A stretch of DNA of 64,000 bases, taken from the NCBI GenBank assembly GCA_019925095.2, contig CM034405.1, positions 10,550,401 through 10,614,400 on the forward strand, written 5' to 3'. How positions within the stretch are numbered: position 1 is the stretch's first letter; every line of letters begins with the position of its first letter. Source of the stretch: Dendrolimus kikuchii (Eukaryota; Arthropoda; Insecta; Lepidoptera; Lasiocampidae). Below, in pieces: positions 12,356-23,699 of this stretch. A model generated the notes under the pieces. That model worked only from the letters and a program-made list of their open reading frames with translations. It was not told the DNA's origin and did not search any database. Both the position numbers and the translations under genes were made by a program.

Positions 12356-13146
12356 TCTATACTAAAATAAATCTGTAAATGGTTCGAATTTGTATAATGC
12401 ATTTAAATATGTGAAAAAAATCAGGAGGGATAATTCGGACCAGAAGATTCCGAAAATGCAGTTTTTAGATTTTTTGCCTGTTTTTTTTATAATGTTTGCT
12501 TATAGGCAAACTGGCAGACGGGTCCACTTGATGGCAAGTCTGTTCTCTGAGCATCACGAAAAAACCACTGAACGGATTTAAATAAAACTCGACATAGAGC
12601 TAGTTTATATCCCGGGCCGTAACTTAGGATATTATTCATCCCGATAAATGACGTCGCTTCTGTGGGATAGGCGAAAATAGAGAAAAGGTGGCGCTGCGAT
12701 CGTATCTTTTTTAAAAACTACTGAACGTATAAGTATGAATTAAACTCGACATAAGGCTGGCTTATAACCCGAATCCACACTTTGGATAAGTTTTATTCCG
12801 ATAAAAGACGTCGTTTACTTGGAATAGACGGATTAGCAAAATGGATGGCGCTGCAATTGCGATGTAGAGAACTATCGCTGTAATTCAATAACAAACAGGT
12901 TGTCAGGTTGTCCACATGTCATTCATTACGTATTAGGTAGTTCAAATCAGGTTGGTTGCGACTTTTCTTTATGTTTTGCTGTGCAGTCGTCTACACTATA
13001 TTGACTTAGTTTCTTTGTAACTGAAGTGAATTAAACAAGAAACTAAAGTATTGAAGGTTTATATATATAAAACGTCTAATTTTATGTAACATAGAGCTAC
13101 TACTACCTAGGTTTTCCACGTGGCGGAGCCGCGGGGAAAACTCTAG
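12356..13146 (+). mobile_element. Non-autonomous Helitron with an internal duplication
   Basis: It begins A|TCTATACTAAAATAAATC and ends with a GC hairpin (GTGGCGGAGCCGCGG) then GGAAAACTCTAG|T, matching the TC...CTAG termini and A/T insertion site of Helitrons. Other copies end at 15034, 23884, 37286 and 47028. About 140 bp are duplicated inside: 12567-12700 and 12720-12862 share ACTGAACG, AAACTCGACATA, CCCGATAAA/TTCCGATAAA, GACGTCG and GGCGCTGC. A short LINE/SINE-tail-like piece (GGCAAACTGGCAGACGGG) lies at about 12504. No Rep/helicase is encoded. Confidence 0.75.
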
Positions 13147-13689
13147 TTTTAAATAATATTCAAATTTATTTAGAATTAGCTATACAGGTACCTAGAAATA
13201 TTGTTATTAAGAAAAATATTGAGTGTTCAGTGAAACTTAGGCGTAAAGCTGATAAAATTAAAAACATCGCGCGTATTATTTCAAATCTAACATGAGAGCG
13301 TTGTTCTAAAATGCAAATCTAAATATTTGTTCGGAATTTTATGCACAGAATTTTTCCTGTATTTCTCACAGACGTTTGTCAGCAAATGGAAAATCCTTGT
13401 AGGTGTATCAGACGTGAGACTAGGGATTACTGGGTTGGTAGGCGTCTCAACGGGAATGCACTAAGCTGCTTTTCTAAAGATAGTTTTAAAAGTTACCAGC
13501 GAATACTCCTACGTAATGTTATTTTATCTCAGATACCTATGAACTTTTGCTGACATTCTAGATAATTATATACATTAAAAATCTACATAGAATAGGGTAG
13601 TTGACAGTCAAATCAACTGCGAAACTTTTTTCTTACATTGGAAGGCATTGCCTCTTACATTTTGTATGTATTATGAGAGGATTGATAAA
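13147..13689. other. Intergenic, nothing recognised
   Basis: AT-rich DNA. The 70-codon frame at 13341-13553 shows no family features. Confidence 0.35.
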
Positions 13690-13800
13690 ATTATACATAA
13701 ATACATACATATCTTCACGCCAGTTCCCATGCAGGGTAGGCACGAACAACAGAGCGCCATTCAGGCTTATTCTTACACACCCCACTTGCTTCTTTGACAT
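13690..13800 (-). mobile_element. RTE-like LINE 3' end (copy 2)
   Basis: Same unit as at 10955, in the same orientation. It extends further into the ORF: the segment complementary to AATGTCAAAGAAGCAAGTG is kept. A degenerate (ATAC)n tail lies at the left. Substitutions in the conserved part (CCCATGCAGGG instead of CCCTTGCGGGG) indicate an older copy. Confidence 0.7.
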
Positions 13801-14254
13801 TCATATAAAAATTATAATAATGTGTATTAACGATTTTTAAATTTTTTGGGCATAATAACTATTGAGATTTTATTAGTGTGCAGACGTGATCTGAAACTAA
13901 CTTTAAAAATAAGATTAAATATTAAAATAAACTTAGTTTAAATAAGTGATTCTAACTCCATATGGTCGTAAACTAACCAGTCGACCACCGGACACGAGAA
14001 GTTTTGTATGGCGTCAATTGAATGGTCGAGTATTACTCAGACTGTACTAATTTGCTGGTCGCAATCTGATGTCTGAATTAAACATATCCAATGGAATCAA
14101 AACGACAAAATATTTCACTCCATACTATGCAGTAAGTTGAAAAAAGTAGAAAAAGACAAGCTGAATAAGTTACTTGCCGACCAGGTGGTCCTAATTATTT
14201 AATAAAATTTAAAAATGTTTAGATATATAGAATTACTAGGATTTACCCATAACT
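13801..14254. other. Intergenic, nothing recognised
   Basis: AT-rich sequence without open frames of note. Confidence 0.35.
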
Positions 14255-14765
14255 TTGTTCACACTTCACAGGTAACGTAGATTACAGTTATTTTGACAGT
14301 ATTTAAAATCAAAGTGTATTTTCAGCGCGGCATCGGATTTTTACATGAATTCCAAAGATTCCTGTAAAACTCGGGATTGGTTATGTTACTAAAGGCATAC
14401 ATATCTAAATCTAATAAAGATGTCTAATAAACATAGAAACTGTCATATCAAGCAAGTCTTACTAATATCACGTGTTTTCACACTTAGGAAATCGCGGGGA
14501 GTGTAAAAAATTCCGGTTTATATTGTTTTAGTATTAATTGGATCCGAATCAGCTAATTTTTATGTATAATACCCACTGCAATCGAAATCGGCCCAGCAGC
14601 TTTTACGTGAAGCCCAAACATCAGACAAGAAATAAAAAAAAATGATTGTGTTCTCCGTAGGCTATAGACTATAATATATAGTCTATTCCAGTTTTTTTTT
14701 TCATAAATAGCTTCAATGTACAGACACGGCATGCTTAGAATTTTATAATAATATAGATAGGTTGA
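14255..14765 (+). repeat. Interspersed repeat with internal units (copy 2)
   Basis: Shares with 2771-3600 and 24741-25090 the blocks ATCGAAATCGGCCCAG, TTTTACGTGAA, CAGACAAGAAAT, TGTGTTCTCC, GTCTATTCCAG and finally CACGGCATGCTTAGAATTT. The order and spacing are maintained, so these are copies of one family, though this one is eroded at the 5' side. Confidence 0.6.
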
Positions 14766-14779
14766 TATCCCAAGCATAA

Positions 14780-15034
14780 TCTTATACTTACTAATATATA
14801 AAGCTGAAGAGTTTGTTTGTTTGAACGCGCTAATCTCAGAAACTACTGCTCTGATTTGAAAAATTCTTTCAGTGTTAGACAGCCCACTTATTAAGGAAGG
14901 CTATAGGCTATACATCACCACGCTATGACCAATAGGAGCGGAGCAGCAATGAAGAATGTTTCTAAATCGGGGGGTTTTTTTAACTTATTTTTTTAAAACT
15001 ATTCCACGCGGACGATGTCGCGGGCAGAAGCTAG
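14780..15034 (+). mobile_element. Short non-autonomous Helitron
   Basis: 255 bp. It starts A|TCTTATACTTACTAATATA, continues with AAAGCTGAAGAGTTTG and ACCAATAGGAGCGGAGCAG, and ends with a GAC-GAT-GTC hairpin then GCAGAAGCTAG|T. These are the termini of the widespread small Helitrons of moths and butterflies, inserted between A and T. No coding capacity. Confidence 0.82.
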
Positions 15035-15281
15035 TATTTAATATTATGTATGATAGTAATGAAAAACATGTTTTACATGTTTGAAAATGTTCCCACTCAT
15101 TCATTTTTCCATTAATTTTAGAGAAATGTGGTGTGGTTTACTGTCTTTGACTCGTAAAGTGTCAAAAACTGTCATGGTAACATGTACAGAGATTTTCTTC
15201 CAGACAATGTTAGAATAGATCAGAAATATTTATGAAAGACAGGTAGATATCAAAATTAATATATACAGAAAATAAACTATA

Positions 15282-15506
15282 CAGTGATCCCCCTTCCCCA
15301 GTAATTTCACCCTTGTCTAATCTTAATCTGATGTACGTATAACTCTATATAAAATAGACTATACAGTGATAGGCTGTCACATTTTTAAGGTACTCTTTTC
15401 TAAAAATTCCGGTCTACATGAGTCTGTGCCAGTATTTATAATCCAACAAATTTGATAGTCTGACACTGCCTTGCAGAATATTTGTCAGATTACCAAGGAT
15501 CCACTG
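15282..15506. mobile_element. pogo/Tigger-like MITE (copy 1)
   Basis: 225 bp flanked by TA on both sides (15280-15281, 15507-15508). The ends CAGTGATCCCCC and, reverse-complemented, CAGTGGATCCTTGG are inverted repeats of the pogo/Tigger type. The right part (AATCCAACAAATTTGATAGTC and on) matches the related copy at 27107-27497. No transposase. Confidence 0.72.
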
Positions 15507-15817
15507 TATATATAAAAGTACAATGAGTATGAATTTTTAGTTTGTAAATCAAATAAAACTTAATGAAATCTAAAATTCATTACGACAATTGCACCTTATT
15601 AATTATTTTAAAATGTTTGAATTGCTCAATTACATGGTTCATCAATATATTTTTTTTTTACTATAATACATTATAAGGCTGCACTGAAATATCCGATACA
15701 CGAATTTTGATGGGCGAAGTGTGGAGGAGGTAGGGTATGCTAAGTACACTTACCCTTTCTGCAAACCCTATGGCCCGGAGTTCTTGAAATATTAATTTTT
15801 GGTAAACATAACCTCAC

Positions 15818-16698
15818 CTAATAAAACTACTTTTTAACGGTTTTAAGCGCGGTCATTTATTTGATTTTTGTTTTTCCGACGTTTCGTTTCGTGATCACGG
15901 AAGACAAAGATGTCAAGTGTCAACGACTATTGGTAAAGTTTGGTAAAGTTTTATTTAGCCTACCGCCAACTTGTTCATTTTAATTCTTTAGTTTTAATTT
16001 TGTTTATGGTTATTATTTACTCTATGGGAGCCTAATCTAATTTACCACCGCTTCACAACATGTTATGGCTTGAAGAGAAGAAGCGGCACAAGAAACTCTG
16101 CAGCAAACATACCTAACACTAATAATTTTATATAAAATTAAAATGGGTGGAACAAAAAATAAAAGAAAATTATCAGTCAAGTTGGTTTGTGTTCCGTTGC
16201 ACGCAGAAAGAGCTCACAGTGTCTTGAGGTCTGGTAGTTGGTTTGGGTCTTAATAGTATTGATGATCGGATCCTAAGCAGGTGATACTTGCCAACCATCT
16301 TCTCTATTGAAATTTGGGTGTTTTTTTATTTCAATAGCCTCACGCATCATTCTAGGTATGAAACAATTCTCTTTCACAAGGATTTGTGGGTTATCGAATC
16401 TGATGTAGTGGTTGGGTTTATCCAGCGTGTGTTCACTGATTGCAGACTTCGTAGACCTTGTGTGTTTCATATCAGCAATGTGTTCTTTTACCCCTGTTTT
16501 TATGCTCCTCTTTGTTTGCCCAATGTATGACAATCCACACTCACAATCGAGCTTGTACACACCTGTATCCATAACCTCAGCTATTTTTTCACTAATATTA
16601 GTGGGATGGGAAGGTTGCGACCAGTGACTGGCTAGGTTATGTTCAGACAAAAGCGCATGAGCCGAGCGAGCGAAAAGCGCGTGCCGCAACAGCAGCAT
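15818..16698 (-). mobile_element. Penelope-like element, 3' part (copy 2)
   Basis: Minus strand. It shares the C-terminal coding end and the 3' region of the copy at 50323-52013, finishing in the same TAGTTTTATTAG terminus. The 3' region contains CTTCCGTGATCACG and GAAACGTCGGAA but lacks the GGCC-stem hairpin between them, so the hammerhead-like fold of the other copy is broken here. The 5' limit of the element within 16640-16700 is uncertain. Confidence 0.75.
16273..16698 (-). pseudogene. Penelope GIY-YIG endonuclease domain, truncated
   Basis: A 141-codon frame with the endonuclease half of a Penelope-like ORF. Residues 46-48 are GVY and 58-60 are YIG, followed by GQTKRSIKT, then a Gly at position 69 where the family usually has the catalytic Arg before the KEH segment. 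A conserved tail follows (SAISEHTLDKPNHYIRFDNP). In working elements this GIY-YIG nuclease nicks the target for reverse transcription. The reverse transcriptase half is absent, and a stop (TAG, 16273-16275) comes before the frame end seen in the 51-kb copy. It is dead, but it keeps the domain that the other copy has lost. Confidence 0.75.
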
Positions 16699-17435
16699 GC
16701 TAGCCAGAATAATTTACTATTTATTTTATATGCAACTCTGGTTTCCCTTCAAACCGTATAAATCTTTCGCCTTTTTTTATATGCAGGAATAGTTGTGATG
16801 CCTCAATGTCTCATACGAAACATGTGTTTTATTCATTAGTTTAGTGGACAACTAGCAAGATGCTTTTTTAATATGTTAATGAATCATTATATTAATGATA
16901 ACCAATTTTAAATACATTGCAGAACAAATCTACTTTTTTTTAATATGGGTTAAAAATATCATATAATAAATACCTATCTAAAAAAACGCCAAGTTATAAT
17001 TTTCTTCTTATTGGCCGCCATTTTGAAGATTGTCATGGTTAGTTTTGTAAGGTATGTGAATGTGCTCTATTGTGTTTTTATTCAACTTTTAACATCTTAC
17101 ACTGTTCTTTAGTGATTTTGATACTTTTTCTGTTGATTAGTGGCTCTTTTGGACTTTGAATGGATTGTTCACCTTTGAATGAAAATGATTGAAAACAGTC
17201 ATTGAAGCTATGATATAATTGCAATATTAGTAAAAAAATAAGCGAAGTTATGTTTAAAAAAAAAATTTTTTTTTAATTGTTTTCATTATTATTAAAATTT
17301 ATTTATTTATTACTATAAAATAATATTTCGAGAACTCCAGAGCATAGGGGTTGTAGTAGGGGTAAGTATGCCTCCCTGCTACTCCACCACCCAGCTACTT
17401 AAAATTAGTGTATCAAATATCTATAAATTTACCCA

Positions 17436-18175
17436 TTATAACTATAAACTAGTACAGTGAAGGAAACTTGTATCTATAATTCCTCAAGACTATAAGTAAA
17501 ATATTGAGCCTAGGTCATCGAAGTATAGGGTACGGTTACTAGAAGGCTGACCATGTACCTCCCCGGATCGCCATACAGATCCATTGTCCGAGGTAGAAAC
17601 CAGCACTTTCATCTCCCGAAGAGTCAATAGGTAATTTTGAAATCTCTTTGTTCTCTCTTTGCGCATGGCTTCAAGACCCCATGGTTTGAGCATTTCAACA
17701 GTAAATAGGACAAACATATAACTCTCACCAAGGATTGCATATTACACCACTTGAGTGATTCAACTGTTTCTGCCGCCAAACCGGCCGATCTAAATGTGTT
17801 TGGTAAATGGGATATGGACAACATGTCCATGCAGGTCGCATCCCTTACCAGAGGTTTTCCACATCACCATATTATATTATTGGAGTCATTTAGTCAGGAC
17901 GCCTACCATTGTCACATGCAATACTGTTCAGCTCTAAAAGAGCCGACACATTAGTGGTGGCAAGCACCCTCTCTAAGACTTCATTCAAGGGGTGCAGTGT
18001 GATCATCATGGCAGGAAAGACTGTGTTACCCTGTATCAACTACCTGTCACAAAGTTGCATCTGTGTGGTGCACACATGCAAGATCCTAGGTGCAGGTTTA
18101 TGACTAAAGAAAAGGATGTACCATTATTATATTGTACCAGGATTATCCATTCGTGTACCATGTTGAGGATGGGAT
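17436..18175 (-). pseudogene. Retroelement C-terminal nuclease-like domain (copy C)
   Basis: On the minus strand, across several frameshifts, one reads GRRPD, a stop, then GKPLVRDATCMDMLSISHLP, AAETVESLKW, YMFVLFTVEMLKPWGLEA and finally YFDDLGSIFYL with a stop. The order RPDG...PLVWDATC.D.L..SHLP...AAE...K...Y.FVPF.VETLGPWGP is that of copy E and of the full-length family. The PD...D spacing suggests a PD-(D/E)XK (restriction-like) nuclease fold, which is inference. The 3' UTR (17436-17489) matches copy A. Frameshifts and stops make it inactive. Confidence 0.65.
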
Positions 18176-19578
18176 AGCTTAGAACCAAAACCCAGACTTT
18201 TTATGAGAGACAGCAAAGATCCTGCATCCTGCAGAATTAATTGAATTTAAAAGTTCTGAATTTAATCCTCTGTAAATGGTTTCATTAATTTAATTGTGAT
18301 ATCCTGAATACTTATATTGTCAGTCTGATAAGAACCTATACTGTCTTTTATTACATTCATATTTTATCCAATATTTTTATTGGATAGGCAGGAAGCTATA
18401 GAATTTGATATTCACTTAATACTTTTTATACATGTACTGTACCTCTTATATTGCAAGATTTTAATATTACATGTTGTACAGTCTATTCTTTACATATATA
18501 TGTGAGTTTATTTCGTTTTTATATATAAAAAATATAGTAAAATTTAATTGAAGTCATGTTTCCAACGACTTGAAAGATGATTGGCACAAAACTACTGTTA
18601 AATTTTTACTCACTATGAATAAGACCCTAAACAGATAAGTCCAAGAAAATTTGGTATGTAACGCGTCAGACATGACATCACCAAGATACAAATGAATCAA
18701 TAGCAACAAATCGAGCTTGTAAGTTAGAATTGGTGAATAAAACCTTAGTCTAGCAATAACTGTAGGTAATTTTAATGACGTCTGTACGTACTACGTATAG
18801 GTATTCTAGGAACTGTGGGAAGAGAAATCTGATCATGTGTGTAGGATTATTATGTGCAAATTTAAAGAGCCTCAGTTTTTAGTAATTAATTAATAAGTAA
18901 ATAAAATTTACTGACCTGTCAATTTATTTTAAACTAGCACTTGAACAAAACAAAATGCGCTCGAAGACACTTCCACACCCACTAAGCACCAAAATACGGC
19001 ACAATGACGATCCGAAAGGCTTTTGCACTGACAACTCGTCTGCCCGTTCAACTTGCTCCGTTCCTGGTCGATGAGGTTAGCTACGAAATGCGCAATGCTT
19101 TGACTATGCGCATTAACCTTTGTTGTAAAATGTCATGCGCGTTTAATAATAAACATTAAAAATATCAATATTGACATGTAACTTCATGTTGATACTTTAA
19201 AAATGACTATTTATTACACTAAAGATCTACACTTTTATTTGGATTTATATAAGTGTCATCTAGTGTCCAATATACAGCACTATTTTGTACTAAGCTAAAA
19301 TTATAAAATCTGTTTAAATGTGCTATTAACCGCTAGATGGTACAGCATTATTTAAAAAAAGCGTAAGTACCGACTACAGAGGTAATTAAATGATAAGTAG
19401 GATGAATTTAGATTATGATTTTTCATCATTATAATTGTTTTTCAAAAGAATACCTATAGTATTGTATTATTTTCGGTCTTAAAGGTCTATAGATGTTTGG
19501 TCGCAGAAGGATGTCTAAAGGGGTGATGCGATAAAAGCGAAACAAATAGACCTCCGCCAGCTTTACATCCAGATAAAA
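18176..19578. other. Intergenic, nothing recognised
   Basis: 1.4 kb of AT-rich DNA with a slightly GC-richer stretch at 18955-19080. No frame or repeat relation is supported. Confidence 0.35.
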
Positions 19579-19793
19579 CTGTACTCTGATTTTTAATTAC
19601 CTGGACTAAAATAACAGCTGCAATCGACCTGTTTTATGTTGCAAGCTTGAAACAACTCACTGCTGTGAGTTAAATTCTATACCTACAATTTCTATGGAAA
19701 GTCTGTAGGATTCAACGCCCACAACTTACTTATGAATAAAAAAGGTAGATCTATCGCAGCTGTCCAGGTAATTAAAAATCAGAGTATAGACAG
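19579..19793. mobile_element. MITE with ~50-bp terminal inverted repeats
   Basis: The left arm CTGTACTCTGATTTTTAATT, then ACCTGGAC...ACAGCTGCAATCGACCT, is mirrored by the right arm. Read in reverse complement, that arm gives CTCTGATTTTTAATTACC, then TGGACAGCTGCGATAGATC. A 7-base TAAAATA insertion distinguishes the left arm. About 110 bp of unique sequence lies between. Family unknown; no target duplication is obvious. Confidence 0.65.
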
Positions 19794-21328
19794 GTATTTC
19801 ATTTACTGAGATTTTTTATTATTTAGACTACTAAAACACAAAAATCAGAATCAAATTATACCGTTTAATAAGAAGTTAATGTTCTTAGATAAGGCTGCAA
19901 TCTTTCTGAAACCGTCTCAAATTTTCTCTAATACCAGGTTTTTTTATTTACCTAAATATGAAATAACTATAGTTTTATCTTGCGAAGGTTATCTGTCGTT
20001 ATTAATTAGGTAATTGATATAAACGATTATCGTTAACGATCGTTTCGATATTATCGCTGTCGAAAATCCGTTATGTGGATTTTCGTTACAGACATGTTGT
20101 AAAATTAAATTGCTATTTACGTCACACGTGGTTTTATGCTTTGTTCTCTATATCTCGTTTATCTTTTTCATTTTAAAAGTCATTGTGCTATTTTCTGCTT
20201 TGAACAGTATGAATAATATTTTAAATAAATCAGGCAAAACTTTGTTTTTGATTTACTCAAGGAAAACTGTATTGCTTTAAAAAAAATTGAGAATGTCAAT
20301 GTCTTTCCACGAAAATTTGAAAAATTTGTTATTGGGTCTACTATTAACAGATTTTTGAGTCCATAAAACCGTTTGTTTTGCTTCCACAATATACAATTAC
20401 ATGTATATTCAAGAAAATCGGGCAAATTCGTGGAAGTTCAGACGTAATGAATGGTTCCGTAGAGGTGCTAGATGTCGACTGTTTCGTTATTTAGATATGC
20501 AGAATTATAAGAAAGCATTTAATCGAAATACATACCTAAGAGAGTTTTTGGCGGGAACTGAAAGGGTATGTTGTGCTGTGCAGTTTTATTTTCTAAAAAT
20601 ATGTAATATTATATAATATTTGTAAGATATTGATAGTTTTTGTGTAGTAAAGTATTTTTATGAGAAATGTGAACTGTGTTTTCTAACAAGAACTCCGTTG
20701 CATGGCGAAAGTTTTAGCCTACAATTTAACTACGCTACTTATACGAAAATGTACACATCAGAATTGGCTGTATGGACTAAGATTCCTTTGCCAGCCTTTG
20801 TTATCCTGTGAATGTTCATTCAATCAATCGTTCGAATCGTTTTTATTTCTGGAATGAAACAAATAAATGGCTTAATAATGATCGATAATAACAATGACAG
20901 CCGCTTATCTTTAAAATAGAGCCTTAACATCGAGCCTTAAGCTTGTTATCAGAAGATTATAAAATAAAACCTATTTTCTTGGTATTTACGTACGTTCTTA
21001 ATTGCTTGTTTATTGTGTTAAAACTTTATAGTTGCCTATTATTTAGTTTACAAAATGGCTTTTGCATCTTTCAATTCCGGAATTTTAAAGTTGCTAAGAA
21101 TATTTAATTTAATTAATTTTATAAATGACAGGCTAACACATGATATACGTTGTACATGCTTAAGCTAAATAAATTACGCTTTTATGATGGATAACATACA
21201 ACCAACAACACTGAGGCTAATTCCACACACACACACAGACCAGAGCAAATCATGAATAAATTTGTTTACGAAATTTATTTAGCCGGGAATCCAGCCCGGG
21301 TTCTATAGAAGTAGGCGTAACAACTCTA
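19794..21328. other. Intergenic; possible orphan exon at 20401-20570
   Basis: A 71-codon frame (20401-20616) is unusually rich in Arg, Asn and Phe. It contains a GGGTATGT splice-donor-like site near 20568. It could be a coding exon, but no family is recognised and no acceptor or partner exon was found. A short (CA)n lies at about 21224. The rest is featureless. Confidence 0.2.
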
Positions 21329-22609
21329 CTTAGTCTGGCCATAAATACTGTTACAATTAAAAAGAAACAAAATATTGCATTTGAATTTGGAATCTGTTAT
21401 TTTTATATGATTGTTCATTGTGTTTTCTCATTTTGGCGCTAATACATTGTACAACATTTTGTGACATTAAAATGGAGTGAGTGGAGTAGATTTCATTACA
21501 CAAAGTAGGTATGGAGCCAAATGCAATTTTTAAAACTCTCCATACGCTTGGTATTAGTCAAAAGTTTGTGTACAGGTACAATGAGACCTCCTCTGTTTGT
21601 GACAGAAAAAGATCTGGCCGTCCACGTAGTGTTCGTACGAAAAAGGTAGTCAGAGCAGTAAGGGAAAGAATTCGAAGAAATCCTGTCCGAAAGCAAAAGA
21701 TTTTATCTCGGGAGATGAAGATATCACCTAGAGCCATGTCGCGTATTTTAAAAGATGACTTAGGACTTGCTGCCTATAAGAGACGCACTGGTCATTTCTT
21801 AACTCACAATTTAAAAAAGAATAGGGTGGTAAAATCGAAACAACTACTGAAGCGGTACGCAAAGGGAGGTCACAGAAAAATTTTGTTTACGGATGAGAAA
21901 ATTTTTACAATTGAGCAACATTTTAACAAACAAAATGAATGACCGTATTTATGCTCAAAACTCTAAGGAAGCTTCTCAATTAGTCGACAGAGTGCAACAT
22001 GGGCATTATCCGTCTTCAGTGATGGTTTGGTAGGGTGTTAGCTATGAAGGAGTGACTGAGCCATATTTTTGTGAAAAATGTATCAAAATATCGGCACAAG
22101 TGTATCAAGATACCATTCTTGAAAAGGTAGTTAAGCCCCTTAACAACACCATGTTCAATAACCAAAAATGGTCCTTCCAGCAAGACTCGGCGCCGGGTCA
22201 TAAAGCTCGGTCCACGCAGTCTTGGTTGGAAACGAACGTTTCGGACTTCATCAGCACTAAAGACTGGCCGTCGTCTAGTCCCGATCTTAATCCGCTGGAT
22301 TATGATTTATGGTCAGTTTTAGAGAGTACGGCTTGCTCTAAACGCCATGATGATTTGGACTCCCTAAAACAATCTCTGCGATTGGCAGTGAAGAATTTTC
22401 CCATGGAAAGAGTGCGTGCTTCTATTGATAACTGGCCTCAACATTTAAAGGACTGTATTGCAGCCAATGGAGACCACTTCGAATAAGCTTTTTACATTTT
22501 AAATTGTTTTATATTTATTTATTAAACTAACATACTGTAAAACTCATAAATGTTATTTGCAACAGAAAAAAAATTATTTCTCTGTCACAATATTTATGGC
22601 AAGACTAGG
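21329..22609 (+). mobile_element. maT-type (DD37D) Tc1/mariner transposon, copy 1
   Basis: 1281 bp flanked by TA (21327-21328, 22610-22611). The ends CTTAGTCTGGCCATAAATAC and, reverse-complemented, CCTAGTCTTGCCATAAATAT form inverted repeats of about 27 bp. It encloses one broken transposase gene and is nearly identical in layout to the reverse-oriented copy at 34339-35636. The two insertions lie 13 kb apart. Confidence 0.9.
21511..22486 (+). pseudogene. maT transposase, disrupted (copy 1)
   Basis: Helix-turn-helix DNA-binding half: SVCDRKRSGRPRSVRTKKVV, then REMKISPRAMSRILKDDLGL. First catalytic Asp in LFTDEKIF, second in QQDSAPGH, third in NPLDYDLW, with 37 residues between the last two: the DD37D signature of the maT family. 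Lesions: the N-terminal start near 21473 is out of frame; a 4-base AATG duplication near 21937 ends the first frame at 21942; and a TAG at about 22030 replaces a Trp codon. The second frame resumes at 22052-22486. A working protein would cut and paste the element at TA sites. Confidence 0.9.
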
Positions 22610-22861
22610 TATATATATTCATTTTAACGTATTCCCATTGAGATATAAACGTTGATATGATCTAAGCGCATTCCTTTAGTATTCAGTTTACCTTGATCCT
22701 CTGCTGATAAATTAGTATATGAGGTCGACACAGAACGTATATTATATACTTCGATATGTTTTGGCAAACGTAATTTAATATCTACATATTAAGTGTGGCA
22801 TATGTATAGATACATGTTCCTATAGGATATTATAAATCTATTATTACCAAGAGCTATAAAT

Positions 22862-22947
22862 GTCAATAAGCCTGAATGGCGCTCTGTTGTTCGTGCCTAC
22901 CCCGCAAGGGAACTGGCGTGAAGTTATGTATGTATGTATGTATTATT
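22862..22947 (+). mobile_element. RTE-like LINE 3' end (copy 3)
   Basis: The plus-strand reading gives PEWRSVVRAYPARELA, then TGA, AGTT and (ATGT)n. Only the last ~20 codons remain, so it is 5'-truncated. The following 22950-23110 contains another LINE-like phrase (GGATCGTGTAAGGAACCCCGCA) that recurs in altered form near 24008-24032. Confidence 0.72.
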
Positions 22948-23269
22948 ATGTGTGGCAGTGAAACGTAGCCTGTGCTTGGGCGAAACCAAATAGCTGCGAT
23001 CAGCGATGAATAGCTGGGTCTTGAATATGGAAGGAAAGGATCGTGTAAGGAACCCCGCACCACAATAGTCTTTATGTCCCTGATGTAGTTGATGGATTGT
23101 AATAGATTCAATTACACTAGTAGAGCTTATTGTAAGATTCTATTTGGTCTATAGCTCAACTAAGCAACACTAAAGTAGTGGGTTTAGTCCACAGAGTACA
23201 TTAATATAATAGAAAAGTTTAGTTTATGATATTAGAAAACATGGAAGTCTTTATAATAATTTTTTTATG

Positions 23270-23584
23270 GTAGTATAGGTTTGTGTTTGACCACTGACTC
23301 ACCTGATGTTGAGTGGTGACGCAGTCTAGGATGGAGCACGCTTACGTAGAAGATACGTATTCACTCGTGACTTGAAGACCTCAAGATTGTATTTGTCAGA
23401 AAAAAACAGACTCCGGCAAATTATTCCACTCTTCGTCAGTGCGCACTAGAAAAGATGAAACGAAACGCTTGGTTCTGACTGGTGGTGTTTCCACCATGTA
23501 ACGGTGGCGCAAACCGGTGCGTCTGGTAGCCCGAAGGTAAAATGGGGATGGAGGAATCAGCTCGTGCAGTTCTAAGAAACGCTC
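23270..23584 (-). pseudogene. LINE ORF2 C-terminal remnant
   Basis: The minus strand encodes FYLRATRRTGLRHRYMVETP, then PVRTKRFVSSFLVRTDEEWN and NLPESVFF before a frame break. The order R.T.RR....RY......RT.RF..SF..RT...WN.LP..VF is typical of the extreme C-terminus of CR1/jockey-like LINE reverse transcriptase ORFs. The downstream 3' part runs to about 23270, where a short A-run (reverse) may mark the tail. Inactive fragment. Confidence 0.65.
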
Positions 23585-23699
23585 CCCAATTAATGATGAT
23601 GAATTTGTAAGTTGTACAAGTCTTCTTTACATAGTAGATATAAAACAGTCGCTTTCCGCGTCTGTTTGTATATTCGCTAACTCCTTCTAAAGCACGCAA

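Larger units (their letters stand above)
15687..17424. mobile_element. DNA-transposon-like element bounded by ~110-bp inverted repeats
   Basis: The left arm (15687-15800) and right arm (17318-17424) are reverse complements with perhaps 75-80% identity. Shared blocks include GATACAC.AATTTT, GGGTAAGT, CATAGGG and AGAACTCC. They enclose about 1.5 kb in which no transposase is readable. The Penelope fragment at 15818-16698 lies just inside the left arm and must have inserted later or been captured. The target duplication is not clear, so the superfamily is undetermined. Confidence 0.5.

Noticed and set aside
15880..15905. Second hammerhead in Penelope copy 2
   Set aside because: Stem II is missing (CACGAAACGAAACGTC replaces the hairpin), so no three-way fold can form.
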